Part shown: piece by piece, positions 43,812-54,769 of the stretch | How positions within the stretch are numbered: position 1 is the first letter of the stretch | Layout of the letters: each line of letters opens with the position of its first letter | Assembly: GCA_026419775.2 (NCBI GenBank) | Contig: JAOPGA020001124.1 | Span: 1-64,000 of the forward strand | Direction of reading: 5' to 3' | DNA: 64,000 nt | Origin: Acrasis kona | Taxonomy: Eukaryota; Heterolobosea; Eutetramitea; Acrasida; Acrasidae | Position numbers and translations under genes: made by a program | Notes under the pieces: generated by a model | The model's database searches: none | Told to the model about the DNA's origin: nothing | What the model saw: only the letters and a program-made list of their open reading frames with translations

Positions 43812-44735
43812 TTACACTATTTTTAAAGAAAAATCCACTGTGCCACCTGCAAAGTAGCATCCAATTTCTGTGAGGAATCCCATACTCAAAACATTCACAT
43901 TGTCATCAAAGTAATCAGCAATCGTGTCAAAGGTCAATCCGCCACTCACTTCCACAATCACATTTGGGTGCTCTTCGTGTAACGTTTTGGCAGCGCTCTT
44001 CGCACCCTCAGCATTAAAGTTGTCTAACATGACTATGTGAGCTCCTGAACTGGCGGCTCTTCTTGCATCATCTAAAGATCTGCACTCAACCTCAATCATG
44101 GTAGAAAATCCTCCAAATTCTTTTGCTTTGGTAACCGCGGCTTCAATAGATCCGTTGCATGCGTCAATGTGGTTATCCTTTAGCATGACTACCTGTGATA
44201 GGTCATATCGGTGTGTTGAACAACCTCCAAGTAATAAAGCGTACTTCTCAAACAATCTCAATCCAGGTGTTGTTTTTCTTGTTCCCGCTATTTCTCCTTT
44301 ATAATTATGTTTTTGCTTTAAACAATCTAACTTCGCTGACCATGATGCGACAGCGCTAACTCGAGATAGCAAATTTAAGCATGTTCGCTCTCCTTGTAAG
44401 ATTTTACATGCAGGTCCCGTAACAGACGCAATCTTAATCTTTTTATCAGAATTGACAATTTGCATTAGATCCTGTCCCTCTTCTACTGACCACTGGATTT
44501 CACACCCTAAAGCATTGAAAAGTATATCAAAAAACGGAACTCCAGCCAATATTACAGAATCTTTGTTTGATCTGTTACCTGATTTAAAGTAGAGAGCTGC
44601 AGAAGCCGTTTGATTACCAACTACCGCTGCTCCAATGTCGAATGAGGGTATATCTTCTTCTATGAAGGATAATAACTTCCTCTCCAGTACCGGACGGGGT
44701 GGAAGTAGAAGCTGGAGTGAACGGATGTCCTTCAT
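43812..44735 (-). CDS. QPRT: Quinolinate phosphoribosyltransferase (decarboxylating)
   Basis: 307 aa, single exon, ATG at 44735. It converts quinolinate and PRPP to nicotinate mononucleotide in de novo NAD synthesis. Family features: GERTCLNLLSRVSAVAS, GTRKTTPGLRLFEKYALLLGG with the substrate-binding Arg/Lys, HRYDLSQVVMLKDNHIDACN, IEVECRSLDDARRA, MLDNFN and VEVSGGL. Length fits QPRT/NadC. The start codon is about 25 nt head-to-head from the lipase gene. Confidence 0.95.
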   Translation of the reverse strand: MKDIRSLQLLLPPRPVLERKLLSFIEEDIPSFDIGAAVVGNQTASAALYFKSGNRSNKDSVILAGVPFFDILFNALGCEIQWSVEEGQDLMQIVNSDKKIKIASVTGPACKILQGERTCLNLLSRVSAVASWSAKLDCLKQKHNYKGEIAGTRKTTPGLRLFEKYALLLGGCSTHRYDLSQVVMLKDNHIDACNGSIEAAVTKAKEFGGFSTMIEVECRSLDDARRAASSGAHIVMLDNFNAEGAKSAAKTLHEEHPNVIVEVSGGLTFDTIADYFDDNVNVLSMGFLTEIGCYFAGGTVDFSLKIV

Positions 44736-44759
44736 TTTGTAACTTCGATAAAAATAGAA

Positions 44760-46306
44760 ATGGTCCTAGAACACCAGCAGATAGCATCAAAGAATACCCA
44801 AATAACTATAAAGGACGGAACAGGGAACTTAAAAGAGACGTTCAACGCTCCATGTGCGGGTATTTTTAGACTCAACGCATCAATTAGTGGTTGGTATACA
44901 AATGGTGCAGACGTCTCAATTTCATATAACAATAACAAGGAGACAACCTCAATAGCACTAACACGTGTTATGTCAAGATCGAATTTTGTTGATCTGCAAA
45001 TACAATTTCCTTGCGCAATTGAAGTAACCGTTAGCTGTACAGTAGAAACCAACATAGACCTAACATTGACTCAATTGAAAAAATCACAGGTACAAGTATT
45101 AGACGACATCCTCACCGAGCACACTACAAACGACAAAAATGAGGCAAGAACGAGACAAAAACATTTAGTCGTGCTATGCCACGGTAACCACGGAAGCGCA
45201 CCAGACATGTATGAGATTGGAGAGACGATGCGCTCCACCTTTAATGAAAGCAAATTCTTCCAAAATGAATCGCACGAGTTTTTCGCTTTTTATCCAACGT
45301 GCAACCAATTCATGAAAACACACGACGGAATCAAAGTATGCAGTTCAAGACTAGTAGAACAGTTCAAAACGTTTGTAAATAACTACTTTGAAGCAGACGA
45401 CAAGATTCTGCTATCAATGGTCGGTCACTCCCTTGGCGGTCTCTTTTTAAGATGCAGCATACCTCACATTTTAAACGATCCTCAACTCGGCGAAATGTTG
45501 ATTCCCGTCAGCTTGATGACGATATCAAGTCCAAACCTTGGAGCAAGAAAAGCAACGGGTGGCAATGTCATCTCATCAACAATCAAGTACGGATCGGATA
45601 TTTACATGAATTATCTACTCGGACAAACCGGTAAGGAACTATGTCTAACTGACGATGAAAAGAAACCATTGTTATTGAGAATGAGCAGACCTGAATCAAA
45701 GTACATCAATGCACTTTCAAAGTTCAAATCAATTACAGCGGCCGGCGCTATTGAATACGATATTATGGTGCCACATGCATCTGCTCTCATTAGCAGTCAC
45801 ACCAAATTCGAAACATCAGTCTTGTAATTATTCAAATCTTTTCATCAACTAAATAATTATAGTGGACCAGAGGGATTCAAGATTGCTTCTCTGAGTGGAT
45901 TTGGACAGGACAAGGAACACGTGAGTTTATTCGAAGGAGTCACGCAGGATGAATTTTATGATCCAATGCTCGAAGAAGAAAAGGAGGACGGGGAGTTTAT
46001 TCGTGATAGTTTGGGACAAATTGAAACATTACATGCCATTCTTAAAAATCTTCAACAATTAAAGTGGAGGAGAATATCTTTAGGATTTACTTTGGAGAAT
46101 TCAAGGTAATTGTTGTTGTTGTTGTTGTTGAAACTAACTTTGAAAGACAAGCGATGAGAGTGCATGATATGACGATTGATAAGGTTACTAAACTTTATAC
46201 TTATATGGATGCAGGAACTGTGAAGGCATCTTCTTCGTGCGTGTCCGTACTGTCGCGCGTAATATTGATCGACCATTATAAAGAATGTGTTGCGATTAGA
46301 AAGTGA
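44760..46306 (+). CDS. DUF676-type alpha/beta-hydrolase (putative lipase)
   Basis: Three exons (44760-45823, 45863-46105, 46147-46306; introns 39 and 41 nt), 488 aa. The first ~115 residues look like a beta-sandwich segment without recognised motif. A hydrolase domain follows: HLVVLCHGNHGSAPDM (oxyanion strand), nucleophile elbow GHSLGGLF, ISSPNLGAR, and probable catalytic His in the last exon (RVHDMTID). The order matches DUF676 lipase-like serine hydrolases. Splicing extends the protein well past the stop-like end of exon 1. Substrate unknown. Confidence 0.8.
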
Positions 46307-46678
46307 TATATATAAGTACTTGCCGTCCTTACTCAATAAAAATTCTTTTTACTGTCAAACGACAATAAATATATATAGCCTCCGTGATAAATCTCCCGTC
46401 AATATAATATTTTTTTTTACTGCACCGTACAGTAACGGAATATGAGAGATAGGTGAACCGCTTAGTTTTTCCACCGCACTTGTTAACAGTAGCATATTCC
46501 TCTCATACCTGTTCGTTATACCCTCTTTTCCCGCCACAAATCAATCAATCTTGGTTATAAAATTATTATAATATTCCGTTTGATAAAAATGGTAGTAGCA
46601 ACTGTTCGAATACTCCGCGACATCTATTATTAAAATACAAAAAGAAAGTCGTTCAAATTCGAGGTTGCATGATGTTAA
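46307..46678. other. Non-coding intergenic region
   Basis: About 370 nt of very AT-rich sequence. A short inverted repeat (TTACTG, 7-nt gap, CAGTAA) lies near 46420-46438. No coding content was recognised. Confidence 0.45.
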
Positions 46679-48793
46679 ATGAAAGGGGGTGTACAGAACA
46701 GTAGTATTTTGGACACCATTCATGCAGAAGCAGAAACAGAAATATCTAGCGATAAAAAAAGGGGCAAGAAGAGGTTTAGATATACAGAACATTTAAGACG
46801 AGTCGATGTTGAAAAAGGTATATCTGAACAAAGAATATTTGAAGGGGAGCTTAGAATAAACGCCTATAATCCCAAAGAAGCCTATGTATCAATATTTTAT
46901 AATAATCAGAAGAGGGATGTGTTCATAAAAGGAGAGATGGCGCGGAACCGTGCCTTAGACCTGGACCGCGTCTACGTTGAACTTCTGTACAATAAGAAAA
47001 AGCCCTCGAGCGGTGAGACAAAGACACTTTTGGAGGGAAAAGTTGTTGCCATTAGCAAACATCTTCATAGAAAGAGATACGCCGGTATTTTGCAAAGCAC
47101 ACGCCAAAATTATGATAAAATATTGGAAGAAGACAAATATATGTTCTTCATTCCTTTTGACAAGAGAATGACAAAAATGTTTGTACCTGCAGAAGAGTGC
47201 TCTGGCCTAAACTTGTCCGCCATAAACATTAAGAGCACCTTCATCTTTGTGGCAAGAGAGCTTAGGTGGTCCGCCTCAAGCTTATACCCGTATGGACAGC
47301 TCACTGAAATGCTGGGATCTTTTGGAGACACCAACGCAGAAATTGAAGCTGCAGTAATAGAGAACGATTTTGACCCCTTAGACTACGTTTTTGATGATGA
47401 CGAACACTTGAGGATGCACGAAATAGACTACTCCTCCGAAAAGCTCAAGAGAGCAGATTATACACAACATGATGTGTTCACGATAGACCCCGAACTAGCA
47501 CAAGATCTTGACGACGCCATCTCGATAAGACGACATGACGACGAATGGTATCAAGTGTCCGTTCACATTGCTGACGTGTCTCATTTTGTCACGTTAGGCT
47601 CAGAAGCAGACATTAGGGCGCAGAGATTAACTACCAGTGTTTACCTTCCGGGGAACATTGTATTGCCAATGCTTCCCCCCACTTTGAGTCTGGACCAGTG
47701 CAGTTTGTTCCCAAACGTCGACAGGTTGACCATAACAGTATCTTTCCTCATGAACAAAAATGGAGAGTTTGATTGCAGCTCATCACAATTCGAAAAGAGC
47801 GTGATTCGTTCCAAAATGAAACTCACATATGAAGATGCACAAAGGATCATCGAGGAAGATGGAGACTTTGTGAGAGGATTCGACGATCAGATTGTTGCTG
47901 ACATTAGAACGTTAAACGTGATGGCAGCCGCACGACGGAAGAGCAGATTAGAAGCCTTTTCAAAAGTAGATGTGCTTAGAGAAGCTTTTGGGAGGCCCAG
48001 GCGGAAACAAGTCGATTCGGAAAGTAGCGAACACGAAGTGATGGACTCACATGTTTTGGTACATGAGTTGATGGTGATTGCGAATTACATTGCTGGCATG
48101 ACCGTTGCGAAAAGTAATTCTCCGGTCAAAGTGCTTCGAGAACATCCAGCTCCGTTGGAGAGACGAATAGAGGAATTCAAATTCACTTTTAGAAATTTAT
48201 TGAACGAACCCACTCATCCATTAATTGAAAATTACATGGAATACCAGTTGAACAGATGCTTATCGTTTGCAAAGTACACGCTCGCAACAGATGAAGAATC
48301 TAATCATAGTCATTACGGGCTCAACTTGACACATTACACACATTTTACATCTCCGATACGCCGGTATGCAGATATTCTGGTGCACAGAATTATCAGCAAC
48401 TCAATTTTGAACGTTCCAGTTGACCAAGAGGAAAACGTGGACGCCGTGAGAGTGATACTGGAGAGATGTAACGAAAACAGCATAGCAGCCAAGAGAGCAG
48501 AGGAGGATGGCAGAACTACCTGCATTCGGTGCTCGATATCAAACACAGTGGCCACCACTGTTGGTGTTTTGTCCTTCACTTCGAACAAGGAGTCCAAAGT
48601 TTTTGTGGCAGAGCTTAATAAAAGCATACCGTTGGAAGTAGACGGTACGAGATTGTCTTACGACAAACAAAATAGGGTGTTGACGAGGGCAGACCAAGGA
48701 CCACCTATCAAATTATTTGGTTTGGTTCCGATAGAAGTGTTTGTGTCCCATAGTATGAATGTGCCCCAACTGTACTCTAGATTTACTGAATAA
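46679..48793 (+). CDS. DIS3L2-like RNB-family 3'-5' exoribonuclease
   Basis: 704 aa, single exon, ATG 46679 (an overlapping ATG at 46672 is in another frame). After a short basic N-terminus (KKRGKKRFRYTEHLRRVDVE) come cold-shock domains (EGELRINAYNPKEAYVSIF; KHLHRKRYAGILQS). The RNB catalytic domain begins around residue 265 with FTIDPELAQDLDDAISI, containing the Mg-binding aspartates, and YQVSVHIADVSHFV; the HFTSPIRRYADILVHR block is intact. A C-terminal S1-like region ends the protein. There is no PIN domain, as in DIS3L2, which degrades uridylated RNA independently of the exosome. Cytosolic 3'-5' decay is inferred from the family. Confidence 0.85.
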   Translation: MKGGVQNSSILDTIHAEAETEISSDKKRGKKRFRYTEHLRRVDVEKGISEQRIFEGELRINAYNPKEAYVSIFYNNQKRDVFIKGEMARNRALDLDRVYVELLYNKKKPSSGETKTLLEGKVVAISKHLHRKRYAGILQSTRQNYDKILEEDKYMFFIPFDKRMTKMFVPAEECSGLNLSAINIKSTFIFVARELRWSASSLYPYGQLTEMLGSFGDTNAEIEAAVIENDFDPLDYVFDDDEHLRMHEIDYSSEKLKRADYTQHDVFTIDPELAQDLDDAISIRRHDDEWYQVSVHIADVSHFVTLGSEADIRAQRLTTSVYLPGNIVLPMLPPTLSLDQCSLFPNVDRLTITVSFLMNKNGEFDCSSSQFEKSVIRSKMKLTYEDAQRIIEEDGDFVRGFDDQIVADIRTLNVMAAARRKSRLEAFSKVDVLREAFGRPRRKQVDSESSEHEVMDSHVLVHELMVIANYIAGMTVAKSNSPVKVLREHPAPLERRIEEFKFTFRNLLNEPTHPLIENYMEYQLNRCLSFAKYTLATDEESNHSHYGLNLTHYTHFTSPIRRYADILVHRIISNSILNVPVDQEENVDAVRVILERCNENSIAAKRAEEDGRTTCIRCSISNTVATTVGVLSFTSNKESKVFVAELNKSIPLEVDGTRLSYDKQNRVLTRADQGPPIKLFGLVPIEVFVSHSMNVPQLYSRFTE

Positions 48794-48805
48794 AATATTT
48801 ATTGG

Positions 48806-50868
48806 TTACACTTTTGTTGATTCCTCCTGAACATTAGTTGTCTCTATGCTTTCTGCTTGATTATTGTTTTCTGCTTGGGGAGCAGGTATTTCATCTACTT
48901 TGACACGTTTAGCATCTGGTGCATCTTGCTCCTCGTCTTGTCTCTTTCTCTTTTCCGTCGATGACGATGGCGACGAAGAAGACGATGCACCACCATCACG
49001 CATCGAAGCCAAATGTTCCTCGAACAATGACCTCCTCTCCTGATCAGATTTAATCTTTTCGAAGCAACTTCTGGCCTGCATCTGAGGCAACACCACATCG
49101 TAAACCACATTCGACACATCGGCAAGATGAGAAAAAATCTCATCCAACATTTTCTTGAATCTCTCAACGTTCCTTCTCTTCTTCTTTGCTCTCTGCTTTG
49201 CTTTATCTACATTTTCCTCGAACAAGATCTTTACATTATCAGCATCCATCTCCATCGTCCTCGCATCTGATTTCATAATCTTTATCCAATCGTCATATAC
49301 GCTATCAATGTGAACGCTCAAATCTTCATTCTCCTTCAACATGGTCTTGAACAATCGCTTGTCCCTCTTGTAACGCTTCTCCAACTCAATCAAGAATTCA
49401 GAAAACAATTCCTTACAATTAGGACCGCTGGTGTTGGCGTCAACTCTCTTGTAGCTGTCGTCGTTTTGAATGATGGGTTTGATTTCCTTCCAACTGCTCA
49501 ACACATCAATCTTTGATTGTTTTTGTAAAACCAAAAATAGATCCCACAGATCCGCTCTATTCTCCTTTTCTTGTTTCTTTCGAGCGATGCGTTCCTGTGC
49601 GCGCATTTCGTCTTGTTTCTTTGCCACCTCTCCAAAATAGTCCTTCCAAATCTTGACCCGATCGTATTCGTCCAACATTTTGAAACTTTCTTCATTTTGG
49701 ATCTTGTCAATGTTTTTTCTGTACTGTGAATCGGGTCCGATAATCTTTTCGTTGGTCTTGCGCTCCAACATGGCCCTGAATTCCTTGGATGCTTGTTCAA
49801 TCTTTTGGATGCGCTCTTCCTTTTCCTTCTTTTCTAATCCCAATAAAAACTCTTCAAAGATGCGATGCCTGTCGCTCTCTCTTACTGCTGCATATCTTGG
49901 GTCGGGTTCAATCTTTTGAATGATGGTGTGATAATTGGTGCGAGATGTGAGATCGTTGAGTTCGGACAGCATGTGAAGGAAATCTTGACGCGTCTTTTTT
50001 TCTCTCTCTCTCCTGACGTCTCTTTCCAGATCACGTTTTTCGTTGACATATTCGTTAAAGACGTCTGTTTTTTGTTTCATGCTCTTCAACACCTTATAAC
50101 GATCGTCTCTGATGATTTTTTTCATGGTCCTGTTCCAATCCCAATCAACGTCCACTCCGCTCTCCGTCAATAGCTCCTTGAATATTTGAATGCTTTCTGC
50201 TTTGGATAGAATGGGAGATCTGCTCCTTGGTATTTCGCTCGGCGCTACGGTGGTTTGATTTTCAATGATTGTGGTCGTGCGTGGTGGACTGGTGGATGCT
50301 TGTGGGTCTATGACGTGAAAATTAAGAATGAGAAAAAAATACCTTTGGGTTGAGTTTGTTGAGGTATGGTCCATACGGTCTCGCACGTGATTGTATTGTA
50401 GTAATAAGGTCTTCCTGTATTCTTATCATTATACGTTACCCATTCGTTGCTATTAGGTTTTTTTTGAGAAGCTTCCATCAATTCTGGGGGTTTAGTCCAC
50501 TGTGTGGTTTGGGTTACTTTGTTGTGATAGTATGTCTGGCCCTGCTCAGTTTGATATTCTGCCCAATCACTTGCACTCTACAACTTTTGTTTACAACATG
50601 TATGAATTGATGAATGCTTACGCTTCCAGGAGTTGTCGCTGCGCTTGGAGCTCCGAATTGGTTCGCAATCGGAGCCATGTTTGGTGGTATGAAGGGAACA
50701 GGGTGTACAAATCCTGGCGCAAAGGCCAAACCATTTGGGGGAATGACGTACTCCTATTTCTGGTTGGATGAAACTAAAAGTAAGAATACGTACCAGCGGA
50801 TTGAATGGTTGTCCTGGAAACTGTGACCCATCAGGGAACTTAGGATTGTTAGATCCTGGTTGTGACAT
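48806..50868 (-). CDS. PRPF40: Pre-mRNA splicing factor PRPF40/Prp40
   Basis: Four exons (50868-50794, 50753-50622, 50577-50343, 50307-48806) with introns of 40, 44 and 35 nt; 647 aa. A Pro/Gly-rich N-terminus leads to two WW domains in exon 3 (DWAEYQTEQGQTYYHNK...W and EWVTYNDKNTGRPYYYN...VW). A series of FF domains follows (for example IQIFKELLTE, DFLHMLSELNDL, FEEFLLGLEKKEK, FKKMLDEIFSHL). The C-terminus is acidic/Lys-rich. Prp40 is a U1 snRNP-associated factor that bridges 5' splice site and branch point, which is fitting in a genome with very short introns. The stop codon is 12 nt from that of the convergent RNB gene. Confidence 0.92.
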
Positions 50869-50981
50869 AAATCCTGTGTTTTATAACGAAATTTAATACG
50901 TATATCTCCTCGGAGCGTTTCGAGGCTTTTGTTGAGCTTCTAAATGAAGTCAACCCGAATTGTCAACTTTGTACATTGGAT

Positions 50982-52330
50982 ATGATATGGGACGCTATTG
51001 AGGCATTTACCAGTATTTGGTTCTGGATGGGTCTTAGTTCCGCTATACTGTGAGTATTTAAACATGATTCAAGACTAACTGACAGTGCGGGATTTGCAGA
51101 GTACATGGGTTTAGCATTGGCAAAGTACGCCCACGTTAAAAATTATGAGAACCCAATAGAGAGGAGGAAATTCTACCTGAGAGATATGCAATGGTGGTCG
51201 TCATTCTTTTTGTACTTTTTAGGGTAATTTTTGAAATCACCAAAATTGAAAAACATTTAGGTTTGCATTTAATGTGATCGCATTGATTGTTATACAAATG
51301 AGCTTAGGTATGCATTTGCGCAAAAAAATATAACTAATTGCAGTGGTTACTTTGACCGGTCTTGGTGTATTTTTGGGAGTATTTTACACTGCTTGGTACA
51401 CTGCAGAGCGCACAACTAATCGTGACTATTATGCAATTTTTTTATCGGTGTTAGGCACGGTAATATTCATATTATTTAGTAGTAAGCTTGTAAGTCTCAA
51501 ACCAGTATTAATGATTTTATTATAAATAAACAGAATAGAATCCGCGGTACTGTTACTGTGGACACAATATTAGACGCTATGAGTCCAACTCATGTTGCTT
51601 CTTTTACTTTTTTCATGTTATTGTTGTTAATTGGCATCGCATTCATCGTACTATCTTTCTTCAAACGTTTCAGAAATTCATTTACAGCGACGGCTGTTCC
51701 TGCAGTGTAAGATTTTTTCTTTTTATAATTATAAATGTGTAAGATGGGGTGGCATGGCATTTGTTCTCACGAAGGCAACCGTTGAATTGATTGATACATC
51801 GGTAATTAAGGGGAACAACCAATTTTCAAGATGGCAGGCAGTAGTCATCTTAATCCTCACAATTTTAAGTTTGTTGCTTCAAGTTCGCTTCATTCAAAAT
51901 CTTTTGATCTACTACGAATTTAGTGAGTCAAACCATACGTTCTAAACTTACTAAATCATGTAGCGATGGTCTCTGTAATATACTATTCTATCATTTGTTT
52001 TACGAGTGTCAGTGCCAGTCAACTTTTATTCTCCGAGTGGGAAAGTAATAGTCCAGCACAGGTACTTGTTAATATCTTGACATACATTTTAATCTTTAGA
52101 CTCTTATTTTGTTTACTGGATTGTTTATACAGTATGTAGGAATCTACATGCTATTAACATCACATTCCAACGCATTAAGTTTATATCCCATCAATGAAGC
52201 TTACACTGGAGGAGGACCAATGTTTCAAGTATCTAACGTTGACTTGGATGAGGATGATGAGATGGACCTTAAATTAGAGCGAGGAGCAGACCGTCCAGTA
52301 ATACTCACCCCAATTGACCAAGAATTATAA
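50982..52330 (+). CDS. NIPA-like (DUF803) membrane transporter
   Basis: Eight exons: 50982-51049, 51086-51223, 51261-51307, 51344-51489, 51534-51706, 51744-51922, 51964-52061, 52100-52330. Introns are 36-44 nt and all joints keep phase; 359 aa. The frame is open upstream of ATG 50982 without another ATG. About eight or nine hydrophobic helices fit the NIPA family of putative Mg2+ transporters: GLALAKYAHVKNYENP with FYLRDMQWWSSFFLYFLG, GLGVFLGVFYTAWYTAE, SVLGTVIFILFSSK, and late FTSVSASQLLFSEWE ... LLTS. The tail is acidic. This is the most intron-rich gene in the window and is head-to-head with PRPF40 at 113 nt. Confidence 0.75.
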
Positions 52331-52368
52331 ACAAGAAAATAAAGATACACATTTATTATTATTTTACT

Positions 52369-52800
52369 TTAAGTGCTCTTCTTTCCAACTTGCTTCCTGC
52401 ATTGTGGGCAAGTGTGAACGGAATCCTTGAGGTCATCTAATATAAACGGTAAGAAGCAGAGGCACCAAAAGATTATAATTCCAGTACATCCAAGTATGAA
52501 GAAGAGGAAGAACAGGAGAATACCAAGCATAGACACCTCGTGTGAAACTAGAGATGTTCCTTGATATTGACAGTGTGGGCACAAAATTTGAGTTGGGTGA
52601 TGTCCGAAGTTATTGGAAACGGTTGTGACTTGTACGGTCGTAGTTGGGGAGTACATTACTTGTTGTTGTGGGGGGTATTGCTGTTGTGGGGGGTATTGTT
52701 GTTGGGGGTACTGCTGTTGTGGAGGGTATGGCTGTTGTGGGGAGTACTGCTGTGAAGCAGTGTGTTGTGGTGGGTACTGCTGTGGTGAGTTAGGGTCCAT
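52369..52800 (-). CDS. LITAF-domain membrane protein with Q/P/Y repeat
   Basis: 143 aa from ATG 52800 (the longer frame begins with GTG). The N-terminal half is a tandem array of QQYPP-type units, with PPxY-like motifs that could bind WW-domain ubiquitin ligases. The C-terminal half is a LITAF/SIMPLE domain: ILCPHCQYQGTSLV, a hydrophobic insert (ILLFFLFFILGCTGIIIFWC), and HTCPQCRKQVG. The two CxxC knuckles bind one zinc and the insert inserts in-plane in endosomal membranes. It likely acts in endolysosomal trafficking. Confidence 0.88.
   Translation of the reverse strand: MDPNSPQQYPPQHTASQQYSPQQPYPPQQQYPQQQYPPQQQYPPQQQVMYSPTTTVQVTTVSNNFGHHPTQILCPHCQYQGTSLVSHEVSMLGILLFFLFFILGCTGIIIFWCLCFLPFILDDLKDSVHTCPQCRKQVGKKST
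52661..52780. repeat. Degenerate tandem repeat in the LITAF gene
   Basis: Copies of a roughly 15-21-nt unit of the type CTGTTGTGGGGGGTATTG, with variations. On the coding strand they translate to Gln/Tyr/Pro repeats. Such arrays expand by slippage, so copy number may vary between strains. Confidence 0.75.
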
Positions 52801-52823
52801 TTCGTTTTTCACAACTGTACTCC

Positions 52824-53341
52824 TCACCTAATAAGGTTACGTTTGAAGAGGTTTGTAGCTCTAAATCTCAATGTAAACATCAAAGAAATCGAAATTACAA
52901 AATCGCGGTCAACTGACATTCTAAATCCAAACAATTGTAGCACTCGGTTGACTTGGTGACGTGTGCTCAGACCGAACTCTTCACAGTAACGAATTATTGA
53001 TGCAAGTGAAAAGCTCGTTGTCGAATTCGCCACCATTGTCGGTTTTTATTACACGAGGAATACCAAATTGAGAAAAAATATCAAGAAGATGTGTTACACA
53101 TTCTTGAGCGTTTTTAGAAAGACAAGCTCTGATCCATGTAAATCTTGAGAAGTCATCTTCAATAGTGCTCACTATTGTATCCCCTAATGCTTACAGGCAT
53201 ATCAACAATGTCAAGATGGAGGATTTCTACATGTGCTAAGTAGAATGTGGTGAACGGTGTTGTATCCAATTCTGTAATTAGAAACTCTTCTACATATTGC
53301 ACATAATTTGCAAAACTAAGTTCATTTGCCAAAACAATCAT
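52824..53341 (-). mobile_element. LTR-retrotransposon integrase remnant
   Basis: Overlapping short frames on the minus strand encode parts of a retroviral-type integrase core. One carries the first catalytic aspartate region (DDFSRFTWI) and the second with its TDNGGEF motif. The frame is interrupted at about 53165 and again around 52995. The remainder of the polyprotein, reverse transcriptase and long terminal repeats are not seen. It is an inactive fossil fragment. I could not decide between Ty3/gypsy-like and Ty1/copia-like type. Confidence 0.7.
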
Positions 53342-53343
53342 GC

Positions 53344-53515
53344 GATCAGCATTTTGATCTTGCCTTACTGTTCGTTAACGAACGAAAACAGATGGTCTTT
53401 CCGAAGCATTCGCCAAGTTAAAGGTACCAGTTTGCGACCAGCTCTACAGTCTAGTCAATCAAATCATCAGGAGCATTCATCAAGTAACCGGCATAAGTGA
53501 TCAGCATTTTGATCT
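53344..53515. repeat. 17-nt direct repeats next to the integrase remnant
   Basis: GATCAGCATTTTGATCT occurs at 53344-53360 and 53499-53515. A perfect palindrome GTTCGTTAACGAAC (53370-53383) lies between them. The interval is just beyond the 5' end of the integrase fragment. The copies may be an insertion scar or part of the decayed element. Confidence 0.6.
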
Positions 53516-53776
53516 AAAAGATGTATGGAAGTGAAATGTATGCTATGTATAAAAGTAAAAAAATGGTATTTGAATTGAATCGTTTGATAGAAACCTATTA
53601 AAAGTAACCGTTAATGAATGCCCTTCAAATAAAAGTAAAAAAGCTATGTATGTTGTGTGTGAAGTAACCCTAAGGTATACGTGTTCGAGCTTTTTGGTCA
53701 ACTTCCAAATAGAACTATCAAATGGAATTTATAAATAAGGAAGTATAACGTTGTGAACTAAAACGCAAAAGCAAAC

Positions 53777-54754
53777 ATGCAGAATGGATATGTTTACACG
53801 GATGATTTTAAGCTAGAGCACATGCATAGAATACAACATAAAGTCGCAAAGAGATATACTGCATGTTTAATTATACCAGGCCTCATTATCGTGCTTGGGT
53901 TATCTATTGTAGTGATGATTGCAACAGCAGGATTTACCAGAGAATACTACAGAGATATTTCACTTCGGAACAGCACTGGTTACCAAAGAAATGAAACATC
54001 ACATGCAATGGCTGTATCGATCCAAACCTTGATTATAACCTCACCAATACTACTTTTCTTTTACCTACTCCATCTTTTTGTGGTTATAGTTGGCATAACT
54101 CTTGCACCAGATAAGCAGAGCTTACTAAACTCAAATCCCATTATGGGCGACGAGGGCATCCAAGTCACAAAAGAAGCACTCATGAAGTATCTCGTAGTTG
54201 TGCTGTTCCTCCCTCTAATTGTGTTTATCATGTTAATCGTAATTGTGCTGATAGTTATTGTTGCCTCATCGTCGAAGGACAGTAATTGTGACTGCAACAT
54301 GACTTCGATCTGTTTGGATTGCTCTTGTGAGTGTCTTCAGAGTTGCACTTTTATTCCAGGGGGTTATAACTATCAATACCGCACAGGTTGGTATCCAGAC
54401 ACTTTGTGGTTATTCTACTGGTTGATGTTCTTTGAAAGCAGAAACACTTACTACGAGAGACACATTCACACAACAACTATCATCAACAATGTCAATACCG
54501 CACCAGTCAAAGAACAACCAAACTACGTGCTACCAAACCAACAGTACTACACGAGTGCACCGGTAAATCAAAATCAACCATCAATGTATGTTCAAAACCC
54601 CAACACCACACAACAATCCTACCCAGCCTATATCCCGTTCGGAGCACAACAACCCGGACAGCAGTACCAACAATTATCTACAGAACAAGTTCAAATGGAC
54701 CAAGAGCACATTAAGAATAGTATACCATCTGCTCCAAGTGCAAACTTTAAATAA
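53777..54754 (+). CDS. Hypothetical multi-pass membrane protein with Gln-rich tail
   Basis: 325 aa, single exon, beginning MQNGYVYTDDFK. Three hydrophobic helices (LIIPGLIIVLGLSIVVMIA near 32-51; IQTLIITSPILLFFYLLHLF near 82-104; a long one near 135-165). A cysteine cluster follows (CDCNMTSICLDCSCECLQSC), then a Gln/Asn/Pro/Tyr-rich cytoplasm-like tail. An N-linked site (NSTGY, NETS) lies between helices 1 and 2. No family recognised. The Cys-rich segment could bind metal or be palmitoylated. Confidence 0.75.
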   Translation: MQNGYVYTDDFKLEHMHRIQHKVAKRYTACLIIPGLIIVLGLSIVVMIATAGFTREYYRDISLRNSTGYQRNETSHAMAVSIQTLIITSPILLFFYLLHLFVVIVGITLAPDKQSLLNSNPIMGDEGIQVTKEALMKYLVVVLFLPLIVFIMLIVIVLIVIVASSSKDSNCDCNMTSICLDCSCECLQSCTFIPGGYNYQYRTGWYPDTLWLFYWLMFFESRNTYYERHIHTTTIINNVNTAPVKEQPNYVLPNQQYYTSAPVNQNQPSMYVQNPNTTQQSYPAYIPFGAQQPGQQYQQLSTEQVQMDQEHIKNSIPSAPSANFK

Positions 54755-54769
54755 AGTACATTTTTATTT

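Noticed and set aside
52561-52831. Cys/Gly-rich ORFs on the plus strand (CCCGGYCC type)
   Set aside because: They are the reverse frame of the QQYPP repeats of the LITAF gene. A glycine/cysteine repeat protein is a by-product of the tandem array.
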